Origin: Gliomastix tumulicola
Taxonomy: Eukaryota > Ascomycota > Sordariomycetes > Hypocreales > Bionectriaceae
Direction of reading: 5' to 3'
DNA: 64,000 bases
NCBI GenBank assembly: GCA_001599755.1
Contig: BCHX01000005.1
Coordinates: forward strand, 3,964,409-4,028,408
Shown here: piece after piece, positions 1 through 10,607 of the stretch
Numbering within the stretch: position 1 is the first letter of the stretch
Layout of the letters: every line of letters starts with the position of its first letter
Translations under genes and position numbers: made by a program
Notes under the pieces: generated by a model
What the model was told of the DNA's origin: nothing
Database searches by the model: none
Seen by the model: only the letters and a program-made list of their open reading frames with translations

Positions 1-1
1 C

Positions 2-73
2 ATCAACTTCGCTAACAGAGCGCGGGCCGAAGCGAACCGCGCGGCTACACTGCTGAAAAGCACCAGGGACTGA
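2..73 (+). CDS. C-terminal tail of a gene cut by the window edge (tentative)
   Basis: The frame starting at base 2 is open from the left edge and ends at TGA (71-73), giving 23 residues ending KSTRD. It is rich in Ala and Arg (FANRARAEANRAATLL) and looks helical. This is too short to assign. The FANRAR stretch faintly recalls the end of kinesin motor domains, but that is only a resemblance. It may also be a chance open frame, since the following 4.7 kb is mostly broken. Confidence 0.3.
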   Translation: MNFANRARAEANRAATLLKSTRD

Positions 74-3000
74 GCCGCCCCCTTGAAGACAGAGACCAAC
101 CATGGCGAGTGGCGTCGAAGGCTCCCATCCCACGGCCAACAAGCAGCACCACCCAGTCGAAAGGCATCTGCCTTCATGCCATTGGAATCCCTCGGTTATC
201 TGCTGTCATAGTCGTCGAGAGGAAGGACCACGCCGGTACCTTTTGCCAAGCTCCAACACAGCTTGCTGCGTCGGGATGCAGTATCGAGACTATGTCACCG
301 GCGGCGGCATTGAGGCTGTAGCAGACATCATCTGCGGTCTGATCTGGAAGATTGGTGGAAAGGTTGAGAACCAGAATGCCTCTGGGGTGGACTTCTCAGC
401 GGGATCTGAATAGATTTCTGCCTACAGCGCGGAGCCAAAAGGCGTGGGACTTCAAACTCCGAGTACCGGAGTAAGAATCACCTGACCAACGTGAGCAGGA
501 TCGCCCGGTGTATCCCTACACACGACGTGGTTGGACGCCGTCAAATCGTTAAGTACCTGCCGGACGTCGGGACCAGGTTTTGGCGCCAAGTCAGCGATAT
601 CCATCTAGCGAGCGCAACGTGTGGCGGCAATGTCTTGGACGTCCGCCGCCTCAGGGAGAGCGATGAGACAACGCGGGAGAACCCAGCAGCAACGGGCGGA
701 GACAGCTCCACGGCCCAGGGCAAGATCAGCGTCCACCTACCTCATGGTGGCACACCAGGACAAGGCATAACCGCTGGCGTTGAGTTGGAACATTGTCATT
801 GCCAGACGACACTCCATTCCTCGCCACTAGCCGAGAATCGCAGGTGTTCTGTCGTATCACTTGCCTCAGACCGATCATGCCGCAATCTCCGTTGCTGGAT
901 ATGGCGGACGGCCAAATCACGATGTTCAGAGACGACAAATACGCGCCGCTCCGCCATGCCATGTGTTTCCCGACGCCCGAATCTCCATGTGCTTGCTTTC
1001 AAGCCTTCAGATGGGGCACCTTTCGCCCATTTCGCGTTTGCCAAATACGCTGACTACTTGACACTGCCTTCAAAGTCACAAGTTGGTGGGAGAGATTGGC
1101 CGGGTGTACGGAGAGACATTCGATCCATAGTCTAGATTGTCACAGCGACCCGATGAATCATCTAGCTCGGGGCTTGAATCTGTTGCGCCAGTTATGGCAC
1201 TGTTATATCTGTGCCGGGCCTCTCATGTTCGGCCGCGTCGTACGGACCACGACATCGTCATCCATCTATCCCAGGTGTACGCACCTCTCTAGCGTATGTT
1301 CGAGCCCAGAGCTGCACAGAACACACAGAACAGCTCAGAGGCGAATGGGCAGGGCCTTGCCACAGTAACGTCGCATCACTCGGTTCTCCTCCCGCGAGCA
1401 GCAATCCATCACACAAACCGTTGCGGTTGCAGAGGAAATGGACTATTTCGAGATGGAGTGCTTGAGGATCTTCGAGACGACTTACTCCGGTTATCTCGTT
1501 CAAGACTCCACCTCTTCATGGGCTCCAGAGGACAACGCAATCGCGAAGTACGCCATGGAAGCAGACAACACCCCTCTGCACTGATACAAGAACGCCGTTA
1601 GACGGTCCAAGATGATCAGGCGCGACGAAGCCGCCCCAGCTCTCGCCGTCCGCGCGACTTCTCAGCATGCAGATGGAGGAGGCGTATACATCGACTACGT
1701 GCCTCCGAGGCAGGACACCACAGCGCTACTGTACTGTGTGGGGATCGCGAGCCGATACTTACTCCTTGCTCCGGCTTGCAAAGGCATGCTTAAGGACATA
1801 GAGGCGATCTTGCGCGCCGGCGTCACGAAGAAGTATTCGCGTTCAGACCTGTCGTACTCCATACACGATGGTAAGAAGTGGCTGGCGCATGCATGCATGC
1901 TTCCAGCCTGTCAGCAAGATAGAGAACGCATGCCAAGCTCATGAGCTGTCAACAACGCCGTCCACACCAAAACGGAAACTCGGTCATGCCATCCTACCGG
2001 TTATTGCATCGCGTATGTTCTTTCCATATCCGCGGCAAAGCCCCTCGCATAACGCGTGGTCAGACAGCAAGAGAGAGGTGGCGCGCGCGCTCGACAACAG
2101 TCAGTCCTTTGGAATCATTACGTCCAACCTCTCGCCAAGGCTATGCGGATGGATGGCTAACACGCTCCCCCATCTTTTTGCCAATATCCACATGTTCTAT
2201 AGCAGCGGGAATGCCAGTCCCTGGGAAGAGGCCATGGGGAGATCCGTTGTTGAGGTCGAGCGAGGGTGCCTGCCCAGGACTTGAGGTGTCACCAACACTC
2301 ACGTGAGGCTCGACAATTTCAAGGCGAGTGCACGGACGACACGGATATCTGACGGGGGTTGAACCGAAGAGAGGTGCATCAGTTTCTGGACAGGGAAGGA
2401 ATAGCTGCCGGTAGCATTCATGACATGTCCAGATGGCTACTCGGCTCCAGCGTGGGCCCCAGATGTGCGTCATGCTGGTCAGCGTCAAGGACCACTGACT
2501 GGAGAAGCTCGCCGCGTTTACTGAGTCCGTCATCCCCGATCCCCGGCCCGGCAACGAGGAACGAAAGATCAAACCCTTGCGGGTGTTATCGCAAGAAAGC
2601 AACGACTGCATCAGGGAGTGGCGCCAGTCCACCGACGGCGGGTATATCGTACATCCAGCTTCGGATACAAACGTCCTCCGCGATGCTATATCCTGCCTAG
2701 CAATCACCGCCAGTTGCCGACAGAGATTCCAGAGCAACTCGCCCACCTGCCTCCAAGAGCCCAGCCAGAGCTTAAAGAATACATCAGGTTCCGCTGCATC
2801 TTGGGTGTTCCTGAACTGTTACGGTCAGGAACATTCAAGGTCTACTGGTGGGCTTGCTATCAACCGCTTCATCGAATTTCGCTTTAGTAGCCGGGGAAAA
2901 AAAACACATATTTCGTACAACGGCTGCGTCCCTGGTAGTTCACGCCCTGCCTGGCCACAAACACGGACAGACTTTTGCCAGTGGGTTGGCGATGAACCAC

Positions 3001-4759
3001 TCGACACCCAAGACAAGGTGCTTTCCTTCGAAGGAGCGCCTGTATGACCAAGTGCCAGAGAGCACGGAGTAACACTGACAAGTTTCCGGTATGTGGATGC
3101 AGTTTTTGGCAGTCGAGACTCACCATGCTCGAAGATGTTCTTGAAGAGTTCTGCCGAACACCAAGAACACATTTCGCACGACGACATGGACAGCCGAGAG
3201 CGAAGAGAAACACGTTTGGGAGCAATGTTTGACAGATCAATGAACATTTGAGGGCTTGTGTTGTCAGGCACGTGGCACATAAGCGGAGGAGGGTTCCGAT
3301 GACGGCGGCCGGGGCGAGAGTGTCCCTGGTCTTCGCCATGCAATGGGCGCCTGCGTTCAACGTTGGAACTCGGCAGTGACGAATGCTTCCCCGTACACCA
3401 CCGAGGGGCGATGGGCCAAAAAGCCGGTGGCTAAGAACAAGGCCCGTCGTTGCCCAGCAAGCATTCTCTCTCACGATACAGACCCTTACGCAGCAAGCGG
3501 CTATGGCCCGGGTCCCCCTCTCGCGAAAATAGCAGTCGAGCGCGACTGGGTGGCTCAGAATATGAATCTACATAAGCTTTCCGGCCGGTCGCATGACCTG
3601 CGGCTGCTCCTTAATTCGTGCTGCCACAGACCGCCATTCTCCATTGCGCATCTCGAATTCATGCAATATGCATGCATGCAGCCAGAGCCCGCAAGGTCTA
3701 TCCACCCTTCCTCAACGGGCATACGATGGTGCTCACGTATGCGCATGGCGAGGTCGATCGCGGTGGTCTCGCCTCGTTGGAGGATCATGATTCTGCCTTC
3801 GACTGTGCGAAGAGGTCTACCCGTAGGAACTCCTCAATTGCGAATACTTCACGCGTTTAACGCGTCATACACACGTCATTCTGCTACGTTTGTGAGATGC
3901 CTAAGGAATACCTTCAGCTTTTCCCACTATCAACATGACCTATCGCTATTCGAGCTTTACACTCCTGGAAGCCCTGGGTCACTAGTCAGTTGAGACGTCA
4001 ATCCTACTGACAGGCAGCCAAGGACGTTTTCTTCAGCAACAAAGACATCCGAGCAGAAGCCAGGGAGCGGGAAGCAGGCTTGTACGGTATTCCGTGGCCA
4101 TTCCAGAGGAAGCTTCTCCATCAAAGCTCTCTTGCCGTCTTGTCCGGGACCGGCTTCTCCCTAATGGAACCAGCCAGCTACTGGGGGTTTGGGGAGAGCA
4201 AGATAACCGACAACGCCAAGATCCGCCGACCACCAATACTTCTACAGGCTTCACAACCAGATTAATACCATCAATGTGGCCTTTCGACCGTTCAGCCAGA
4301 GGATTGCAACCCGAGCACGGCGGAAGGTCGGGGAACATATTGAGACTGTCAAAATCATCATGGCTCGGCGAAGAACAACTGTGAGTCACAATAGACGTCT
4401 TGCAGCATTGGTCCAAATGAGAGTTGGTAGCGTAAGGTCGGGTACCAAGATGGCGACTATGACCTACAGCGCGCCAGGCAAGACCACTACTTATACAGTG
4501 GCGTGGAGGGTGCACAGAACACAATGATCAGGGAGGCTAAGGAAGGCGCGAACCACGTTGTCTACTAGAGAGGATGAAGGAAGAAATGTAGACTTGAAAA
4601 TCGGGACAGAAGAGGCAAAAGGACGAAGAGCACAATAAGGTTGATTCGGATTTCGCGGGACGTCTTAAGACAAGCCAGGGCAACCCGGTCATATTGCGCA
4701 GTCCACGATTGCTGGCTCGATACACCTGGTCCTGGTCCTACCTCATGGTGTACCTCGCA
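74..4759. other. 4.7 kb without an intact gene; decayed sequence
   Basis: No frame with a clean start, a family motif and a sensible length was found on either strand. The most coding-like stretch is in plus frame 1 from about 1372 to 1944. It reads through EEMDYFEMECLRIFETTYSG, hits one TGA near 1584, then continues with GMLKDIEAILRAG before stopping at 1944. The second part vaguely recalls an ankyrin helix pair. Another run, 2577-3047 plus, has no recognisable motif. The HET-type tail just downstream suggests part of this stretch may be the body of a decayed HET gene, but no HET core motif (such as SYxWG or WIDxICI) is readable. Confidence 0.4.
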
Positions 4760-4975
4760 GGCCGTTCTGGCCTTGTGCCGGCGAGCGCCTGTGTGAGCGA
4801 CCAGGTCTGGGTTTTGCATGGGGACCGGTACCCTATAATTCTTTCTCCTCAACATGATAACCAGCACATCTTGAAAGCCATCTCATACATGCACGGTATC
4901 ATGGATGGTGAGGCGATGGTACTAGAGGGGTGCGTTGAGGTCTCGACGTCCAAGCATGGATCTAGCGATGAGTGA
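4760..4975 (+). pseudogene. C-terminal remnant of a HET-type (heterokaryon incompatibility) gene
   Basis: This open frame ends at TGA (4973-4975). It reads GRSGLVPASACVSDQVWVLH, then YPIILSP, then SYMHGIMDGEAM. It matches in order and spacing the C-terminal tail of the intact HET protein at 8207-10543, which has GYLGLGPSSIREGDQVWIL, VPFVLRPL and SYVHGVMYGDVM. In HET proteins this segment follows the HET domain and is typical of the end of the polypeptide. No intact HET core lies upstream in this or a neighbouring frame, so the gene appears truncated or decayed. The match is by eye. The family assignment is fairly safe; the pseudogene status is inferred from the lack of an upstream body. Confidence 0.6.
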
Positions 4976-5717
4976 AAAGAGGAAGGAAAACGGATTGAGA
5001 TCGGGGTTGTTATTTGTATCTTATTTAGGCCTTCGAGGACGAAGGCAGACTAATTAAATTGATCATCCTTCATCACCACTGCAGACACCACCCCAAAGTG
5101 TGTGTTTTCCTGCGTCAATGCGTCCAAAGACTGAAAAGGTTCTACCCGATAGAGCGTAGAACCGACTTGCTGTCTCGAAAGGCGGCCCAGGCAGGCCCTA
5201 TTTTCAGGTCAGACAAGAATTTCCTCGATCTCGCCTACGCTTCCGCCTACTCCGAAGACTCTCATGCGCGTCAAGAAGAGGTCGTATGAAACACGCCTCG
5301 TTACAAGGGACGGATTGCGCGTGCCCGTCAACGTATCAAATGGGCTGCAGAGTCTTTCACTCGTCCCCAACTTCCCTGCACAATGGAGTCAACGTTCGAC
5401 CTAGACCATTCAATGTCCTCGAATTTGAGCATTATCTTACTCTTTACGAGACTGGGCGGGAATACCTATGAGCCAATGAATTCTCGCGTGATCCGGATAC
5501 CGGCAACTTTGCCCAGACGCGCGGGGGCGAGACGCGTCGACGTGTTGCCGATCACTTATCTCCGCCTCACATCCCCTAAATTCTCACCATATCCTACCTC
5601 CTTCTGGTGAGAAAGATCACGCTCCTGCGAGCTACTGCTTCTCCATCCATCCATCTCCTCTTTGTCGTCACCGAGGACACGACTCGCAATATCACGCTGC
5701 CAGTGTCTTCCTTCATC
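4976..5717. other. Intergenic region, presumed promoter of the alpha/beta hydrolase
   Basis: Only short unrecognised reading frames are present. The frame of the hydrolase stays open back to 5607, but upstream residues (RKITLLRATASPSIHLL) look unlike family members. The region therefore most likely holds the 5' leader and promoter. No clear TATA box was seen. Confidence 0.4.
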
Positions 5718-6614
5718 ATGCAAGCTTCCGACGAGCTCTTCGTGACGCTCCCAAACAATGTCAAGATCTGCTACCAAACATTCGGGGACCCCGCCGACCC
5801 CGCCGTGATTCTGATCCCGGGCGGCACTGGCTCGATGCGCACTTGGCCTGAGGAGATGATCCGGCTCTTCAGGCCCTCTGACAACGGCAGCCAAAGCTAC
5901 TTCGTCGTGCGCTTCGACCAGCGCGACACGGGCCGCTCGAAGGAGTTCCCGGTCCCCGCGGACTACACCGTGACGGATATGGCGAAAGACGTCGAGCTGC
6001 TGATCGACCACCTCGCGCTCGGACCCCGCGGCCTCCATCTCGTCGGGATCAGTCTCGGCGGTCCGATCGCCTACATCACTGCGGCCAGCCTAGCGAAGCA
6101 AGTGAGAAGCTTGACGCTCCTCATGTGCTCGCCGGGCGCGACCCCGGATCTGCCGCTGGGCCCGGGCGTCGATCCTGGGATGCTGCCCCTGGGTTTCGGC
6201 GACATGACGAACGACTATATCGACTGGTCGATGAGGCTCTACGATCTGCTCACCACCCGGCCGGACCCGGAGGAGAGGAAGGCCCAGCTCGCGGCCGTCA
6301 CCGAGTCGACGAAGCGGGAGGCGCGCTCGGGTACACTGTACAGCAAGAGTCTGAACCACGGCGCCGCGGGATACGGCCCGCGTCCGGGCGTCGAGATCCT
6401 CAAGGACCTCGAGTGTGCTGCTACGGTCGTTCAGTCGGCGAATGATCCCTTCTTTGGTGTCGGGCACGGCGAGGCACTGGCGGCGGGGATCAAGGATGCA
6501 GAGTACATCCTTTGGGATGACGTCGGGCACGAGATTCCGAGACGTATCTGGGACCGACTGGCGGGCGTCCTCACCAAGACGTGGAAGAGGGGAGATGACC
6601 AATGGGTTGGCTGA
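5718..6614 (+). CDS. Alpha/beta hydrolase (aclacinomycin methylesterase / proline iminopeptidase-like)
   Basis: Single-exon protein of 298 residues. The ATG at 5718 starts just before the conserved beginning (ELFVTLPNNVKICYQTFGDP). Seen motifs: an oxyanion loop IPGGTGS (about 34-39), FDQRDTGRS (66-74), and the nucleophile elbow VGISLGG with Ser112. Near the end come SANDPFFG, placing the likely catalytic Asp, and VGHEIP, placing the His. Such enzymes hydrolyse small esters or amides; substrate cannot be told from sequence. There is no signal peptide, so a cytosolic location is expected. It is convergent with the unknown gene at 6753-7490, with 138 nt between the stops. The in-frame upstream ATG-less extension (5607-5717) is probably leader. 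Confidence 0.85.
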   Translation: MQASDELFVTLPNNVKICYQTFGDPADPAVILIPGGTGSMRTWPEEMIRLFRPSDNGSQSYFVVRFDQRDTGRSKEFPVPADYTVTDMAKDVELLIDHLALGPRGLHLVGISLGGPIAYITAASLAKQVRSLTLLMCSPGATPDLPLGPGVDPGMLPLGFGDMTNDYIDWSMRLYDLLTTRPDPEERKAQLAAVTESTKREARSGTLYSKSLNHGAAGYGPRPGVEILKDLECAATVVQSANDPFFGVGHGEALAAGIKDAEYILWDDVGHEIPRRIWDRLAGVLTKTWKRGDDQWVG

Positions 6615-6752
6615 GTTGGCACTGGAAACATGCATGAAACTTGCGTCGATTAGTGAAATAAAAGCTACCGTGATAAAGTCTGCTGTCTAAGTCCAGTCCA
6701 TCCCATCCATCCATTCATCAACAGTATGTTCAAGATCCTACACATCTTATGA

Positions 6753-7490
6753 CTAACAGCGAGGAGGCCAATCCTGAGGCTTGGCGAAGCTGACGCTGTT
6801 CATCATGGTAAGGTGAGCTAAGATCCATTCGCTCCTGAGAGATTCATGACCCAAACAGTACTCGACGAAAAGCCTCATGATGGACAGCCGTCCAAACCAA
6901 GCCAATAGTCCTTCTGGGACAATGGAAGACGGCTTCTCGCCCCGCAGGAGATATTCAATGGCTTCCTCAACGATCCTGTCCTGCTCGGCAGACTCTTCAA
7001 ATGTACGTTTGAGGGCAGGCCTCTGAGTGAGGACTGTTCGCACAATGGTCTCGATGGACACCATCTCTGGTTCCTGACGGGGAACGAAGGGATTCACCGG
7101 ACGCGCGGCTCCGTCGACGCGCATTGACAGTAGCATGTCATGCGTTTCGTACTTCAGCTGACTGTCGCTAGGTACCTGGTCACGCCCATGCTTGCTCCGG
7201 TACAGGCAGACGAGATAAGCGCGGATGACGGTAGAAATGGTCGGAATGTCGCCGCCGGAAGATATCTTCAGCATTGTCGAGGGTCCTTCGTTGCGCCTCG
7301 AAACTGGCGGCTGTGACTCGTGATAGCCCAAGTTGTACATTATCATATCCACGTGGTACCGTAGGCCATTCTCTTCGGGATCGCCCACGTTTACGAAGCC
7401 TTCCTCCTCGCAGAGATAGGTCTCGATTATCTCCTTGAGGTTGATGCGGTCAGACGCATCGTCATTCAACGTCATCTCAAATGGCTGCAT
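6753..7490 (-). CDS. Unknown protein, paralogue-like to the gene at 62060-62737
   Basis: Single exon, 245 residues, ATG at 7490. There is no signal peptide or membrane segment, and the family is not recognised. It looks mostly alpha-helical. In order and spacing it resembles the 225-residue protein at the other end of the window. Compare IRAYLVCLY with IDAYLSVMY, VSIETIVRTVLT with IDLDTVLRVAFV, and GRLSIMRLFVEYCLGHESL with GRLGDAITLFADSVLAGKSL. The final FAKPQ also compares with IPKPN. Similarity is low but spread along about 150 residues. It sits between an alpha/beta hydrolase (convergent) and a HET gene (divergent, 716 nt apart). A second in-frame Met six codons in is an alternative start. 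Function is unknown. Confidence 0.65.
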   Translation of the reverse strand: MQPFEMTLNDDASDRINLKEIIETYLCEEEGFVNVGDPEENGLRYHVDMIMYNLGYHESQPPVSRRNEGPSTMLKISSGGDIPTISTVIRAYLVCLYRSKHGRDQVPSDSQLKYETHDMLLSMRVDGAARPVNPFVPRQEPEMVSIETIVRTVLTQRPALKRTFEESAEQDRIVEEAIEYLLRGEKPSSIVPEGLLAWFGRLSIMRLFVEYCLGHESLRSEWILAHLTMMNSVSFAKPQDWPPRC

Positions 7491-8206
7491 CGTTCGTGAA
7501 GAGTTACTATGTATAGAAAGTTCAAACTTTGGATAACGGTTAACAGGTCTACTAGTCAGGAGTCTTGAGGTGATTGCAGCGACAGAAGTGAAGGATTAAC
7601 CTGGGGCTCATGTATCTTATATAGATTTTCCGGCCCTGCCACTCCTAGGCGAATGTTCAGCGCGCAGTTCACCGACCATCAATGAGGAGCAAGCTACTAT
7701 CTTGGACGCGGACGACGAGTTGAAATCCGACGAACACATATGTTTACCCGCCATGTGAACATGAATGAGCATATATGTTAGCATTCAGTGGCAACGATTA
7801 GCGAATGTTCAAGGCAGCCGCTCGTGAATCCGATGTGTTCTTCAGCACTTGCGCAATAATCGTGGCATGTTGTCAGGAAAGGCACACAAAGGCGTGCAGT
7901 AGCGATTCAGGATCATCCAATCTACTCACTATTACGCCCGTGGTTCGGACGTTCGGGCGGCAGGATGATCAACGCATTAATCAACCCATATTTTTCTCAC
8001 TAGACCTTCCTCCTACGCCGTTGCCCTGCTTATGCAGGGGCAGGGAAGCGCTGTTGACTGTGCCACACCTCAGCCCCACGATGCCAATCCAAGGCAGACA
8101 GCCCCTAATTAACATCAGATTTATAACGTGGCCCGTTTCTCGCTCATGAGGATGGGTCCCTGTGCAATGGTGTTCCTGCGAGGAACATGCACAAACTCAC
8201 GACAGC
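7491..8206. other. Divergent intergenic region between the unknown gene and the HET gene
   Basis: This 716-nt spacer must hold both promoters. A TATA-like run (complement of 7616-7624, cttatatag) lies about 130 nt before the minus-strand start. No protein-coding frame of interest was seen. Confidence 0.4.
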
Positions 8207-10543
8207 ATGGACGCCCAACCAATGCAGTTCGCGGCCGAGCCGTATGTCTACGACCATTTGCCCACGGGCTCGTCAATCCGACTCGTGACCATCGCCAAGA
8301 AGCGCATCACGGCGCCTGTCGAGTCTGGCACGCCGCTGATTGAATGCTTCGTGAGGACTGTCGACCTGGACAATCTGCCCGCCTACAAAGCGCTGTCATA
8401 CACCTGGGGCAATCCCAATGGAGGCCCCCGCCCGGATCCCGCCAAGGACAAATACTCGCCGTTGCATCTGTGGCCGATATCGTTAAATGGCAGGCTCTTC
8501 AAGGTCAGGCTGAGCTTGTACGAGGTGCTCAGCTATATATCTAGCTCCACGACCCCGAACTTCGCCGCGCTGGACATCGACGAACGGACGCATGGATTCA
8601 AGAAGTCCAAGCTGATCAAGATGGCCGAGGACGGGCGTCTCCAAGACGTGAAAGAATGCCTCGAGCACGGCGGCGCCAACATCAACATGCAGGACATCTT
8701 CGGAGAGACCGCGCTGCACTACGCCGCAGAGAATGGACACCTTGACGTCGTAAAACTGCTCCTCCGATACGGCGCCCGGACAGATACCCTCGATAAGACG
8801 CAGCGAACACCATTAGCCTGCTGTCTGCAGCGAGAACGTCGTCAGTGGCAGGAGGTCGCTGAGGTCCTAGTAGACCCTCAGTACTTGAGGCAAAGGGAGG
8901 AGGCCGTTGAGATTCTCGGGCCTGCGCTGTGGATTGACGGTATTTGCATTGACCAGACCAACATCGAAGAGCGAAACGCCCAGGTAGCCCTCATGGCCCG
9001 CATCTACAACGTCGCGGTCTCGACCCGAGTGTGGCTCGGCCCCGAGAAGGAGGACACATACATTCTCCAGCAGATCTTGAGCGGAAACCCGACCGACATC
9101 GAGACGCGGCAGATATCGCCCCAGGAGATCCAGGCCATGGGCGACATCCTCCGACGAGCTTGGTTCAGACGGAAATGGGTCATCCAGGAGTTCTGTCTGG
9201 CGGGCAGCGTCGAGATATACTGTGGGAGACTCGTCCTCGGGACGAATGTCGCCGCGTTCATGGCGTTGATGGCCAATCCTGCCATCCGGACGGCTCAGAA
9301 CGAGGGAGACGTGAACCGGACGACGCTGTTCGACCTGCGGGCGTGGATCATCAGGGAGCGTGCCTGGAAGCTGAACCGGATTCACCTGGCGACGCTCGTG
9401 GGACTGACCTGGGGCTTTGCCACGGAGGATCCGCGCGACGCCATCTTTGCGCTGCTAGGACTGATGCCCAAGGCCACCGCCGGAGGGAAGAATGTCCACG
9501 GCGTGATACCGGCCAATTATTCGAGATCTACTGCAGATGTTTTCACGGAAGCAGCAAGGATTGTTATTCAAGCAAGAGGTGACCGGGAGAGACTGGGTAT
9601 CAACATTCAGCCTCTGGAAGCGCTGTCCTGGATCAAGCCGGCTCGACGAGAGGTCGTGGAACGGAGAGCGACCAAGCCGCACCTGGGGCGAGGGCCGGTA
9701 CAAAACATGCCCGGCTGGGTGCCGAACTTTCACCTGGCGAAGAACGGAGCGGCCATCTGGGCTGATCGCTTCCTCGCCTGTGGGAAAAGAAAAACACCCC
9801 GTTTCTGGCCGTCAGAACCGAACTTGCTGAAGGTCAGCGGGCGGTACCTCGATCAGGTCGTGCAGGTCCCGAAGACGACCGTGGAATTCACAGGTACTGG
9901 TACGGCATACAACATCGGCGTCGACGTGGCCTCTTGGCTGGACATGGTCACCCACCTCGACGCCAATTATCAAGGAATATGTGGACGTGTGGAAGCCCTG
10001 TGGAGGTGTCTCATGCTTGACTACGTTGAGCACACCGATCTTCCAACGGCGAAGACGGCGTTCAAACGCTTCATATGCGCGCATTCAGTCGAGCACGATG
10101 ATCCAGCCCGTGTCAAGGACCTTGTATCCCGACTACGGCCGAACGATGTCTCCTCATCACTCCCAAGCGACGAGGAGCTGGAAGGGTATGCATACAGCGA
10201 ATGCCCAGGTCCGCGATGCGCATCTCCCGAGGTCTGCATCCACAGACTCACCTGCCAAGCCGCCGACGCGAAGCCGTTCAAGACGCATATTATGTACGAT
10301 GAGCTGTTCCGCACAGAGAACGGCTATCTTGGGCTGGGACCCAGTTCCATACGCGAGGGCGACCAGGTCTGGATTCTGGACGGTGGCCGTGTTCCCTTTG
10401 TCCTGAGGCCGCTGTCCTCGAGGATAGATTGCCCGCGGTATCGGTTCCTGGGGGAGAGCTACGTTCACGGTGTCATGTATGGAGATGTCATGAACAGGCG
10501 GCCGTTCTCCAAGGTGGACTCGTATACGATCGAGCTTGAGTAG
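8207..10543 (+). CDS. HET-domain protein with ankyrin repeats inserted in the HET domain
   Basis: Single-exon protein. The Met at 8207 gives 778 residues; an in-frame ATG at 8168-8170 is not visible and the frame extends to a TTG-like codon only, so 8207 is preferred. HET motifs seen: YKALSYTWGNP (60-70), then ISLNG and an N-terminal HET segment. Next comes a helical ankyrin insert at about 135-225, with FGETALHYAAENGHLDVVKL and a partial second repeat. The HET core then resumes with LWIDGICIDQTNI (241-253), VSTRVWLGPE (271-280), WFRRKWVIQEF and WGFATEDPRDAIFALLGL. The tail GDQVWILDGGRVPFVLRPL is typical of the family. HET proteins trigger cell death when genetically different hyphae fuse. 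The ankyrin insert is probably a recognition or interaction module. A remnant of a similar gene lies at 4760-4975. Confidence 0.9.
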   Translation: MDAQPMQFAAEPYVYDHLPTGSSIRLVTIAKKRITAPVESGTPLIECFVRTVDLDNLPAYKALSYTWGNPNGGPRPDPAKDKYSPLHLWPISLNGRLFKVRLSLYEVLSYISSSTTPNFAALDIDERTHGFKKSKLIKMAEDGRLQDVKECLEHGGANINMQDIFGETALHYAAENGHLDVVKLLLRYGARTDTLDKTQRTPLACCLQRERRQWQEVAEVLVDPQYLRQREEAVEILGPALWIDGICIDQTNIEERNAQVALMARIYNVAVSTRVWLGPEKEDTYILQQILSGNPTDIETRQISPQEIQAMGDILRRAWFRRKWVIQEFCLAGSVEIYCGRLVLGTNVAAFMALMANPAIRTAQNEGDVNRTTLFDLRAWIIRERAWKLNRIHLATLVGLTWGFATEDPRDAIFALLGLMPKATAGGKNVHGVIPANYSRSTADVFTEAARIVIQARGDRERLGINIQPLEALSWIKPARREVVERRATKPHLGRGPVQNMPGWVPNFHLAKNGAAIWADRFLACGKRKTPRFWPSEPNLLKVSGRYLDQVVQVPKTTVEFTGTGTAYNIGVDVASWLDMVTHLDANYQGICGRVEALWRCLMLDYVEHTDLPTAKTAFKRFICAHSVEHDDPARVKDLVSRLRPNDVSSSLPSDEELEGYAYSECPGPRCASPEVCIHRLTCQAADAKPFKTHIMYDELFRTENGYLGLGPSSIREGDQVWILDGGRVPFVLRPLSSRIDCPRYRFLGESYVHGVMYGDVMNRRPFSKVDSYTIELE

Positions 10544-10607
10544 CATGGACCTGAGATTCATCCTATCTCCACATATGTATCTGCTCAATATCACTATCTA
10601 GCCCCAT

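Noticed and set aside
1884..3680. Two GCATGCATGCATGC-like palindromic runs (about 1887-1901 and 3667-3680)
   Set aside because: Simple alternating purine-pyrimidine repeats in non-coding DNA; nothing links them to an element.
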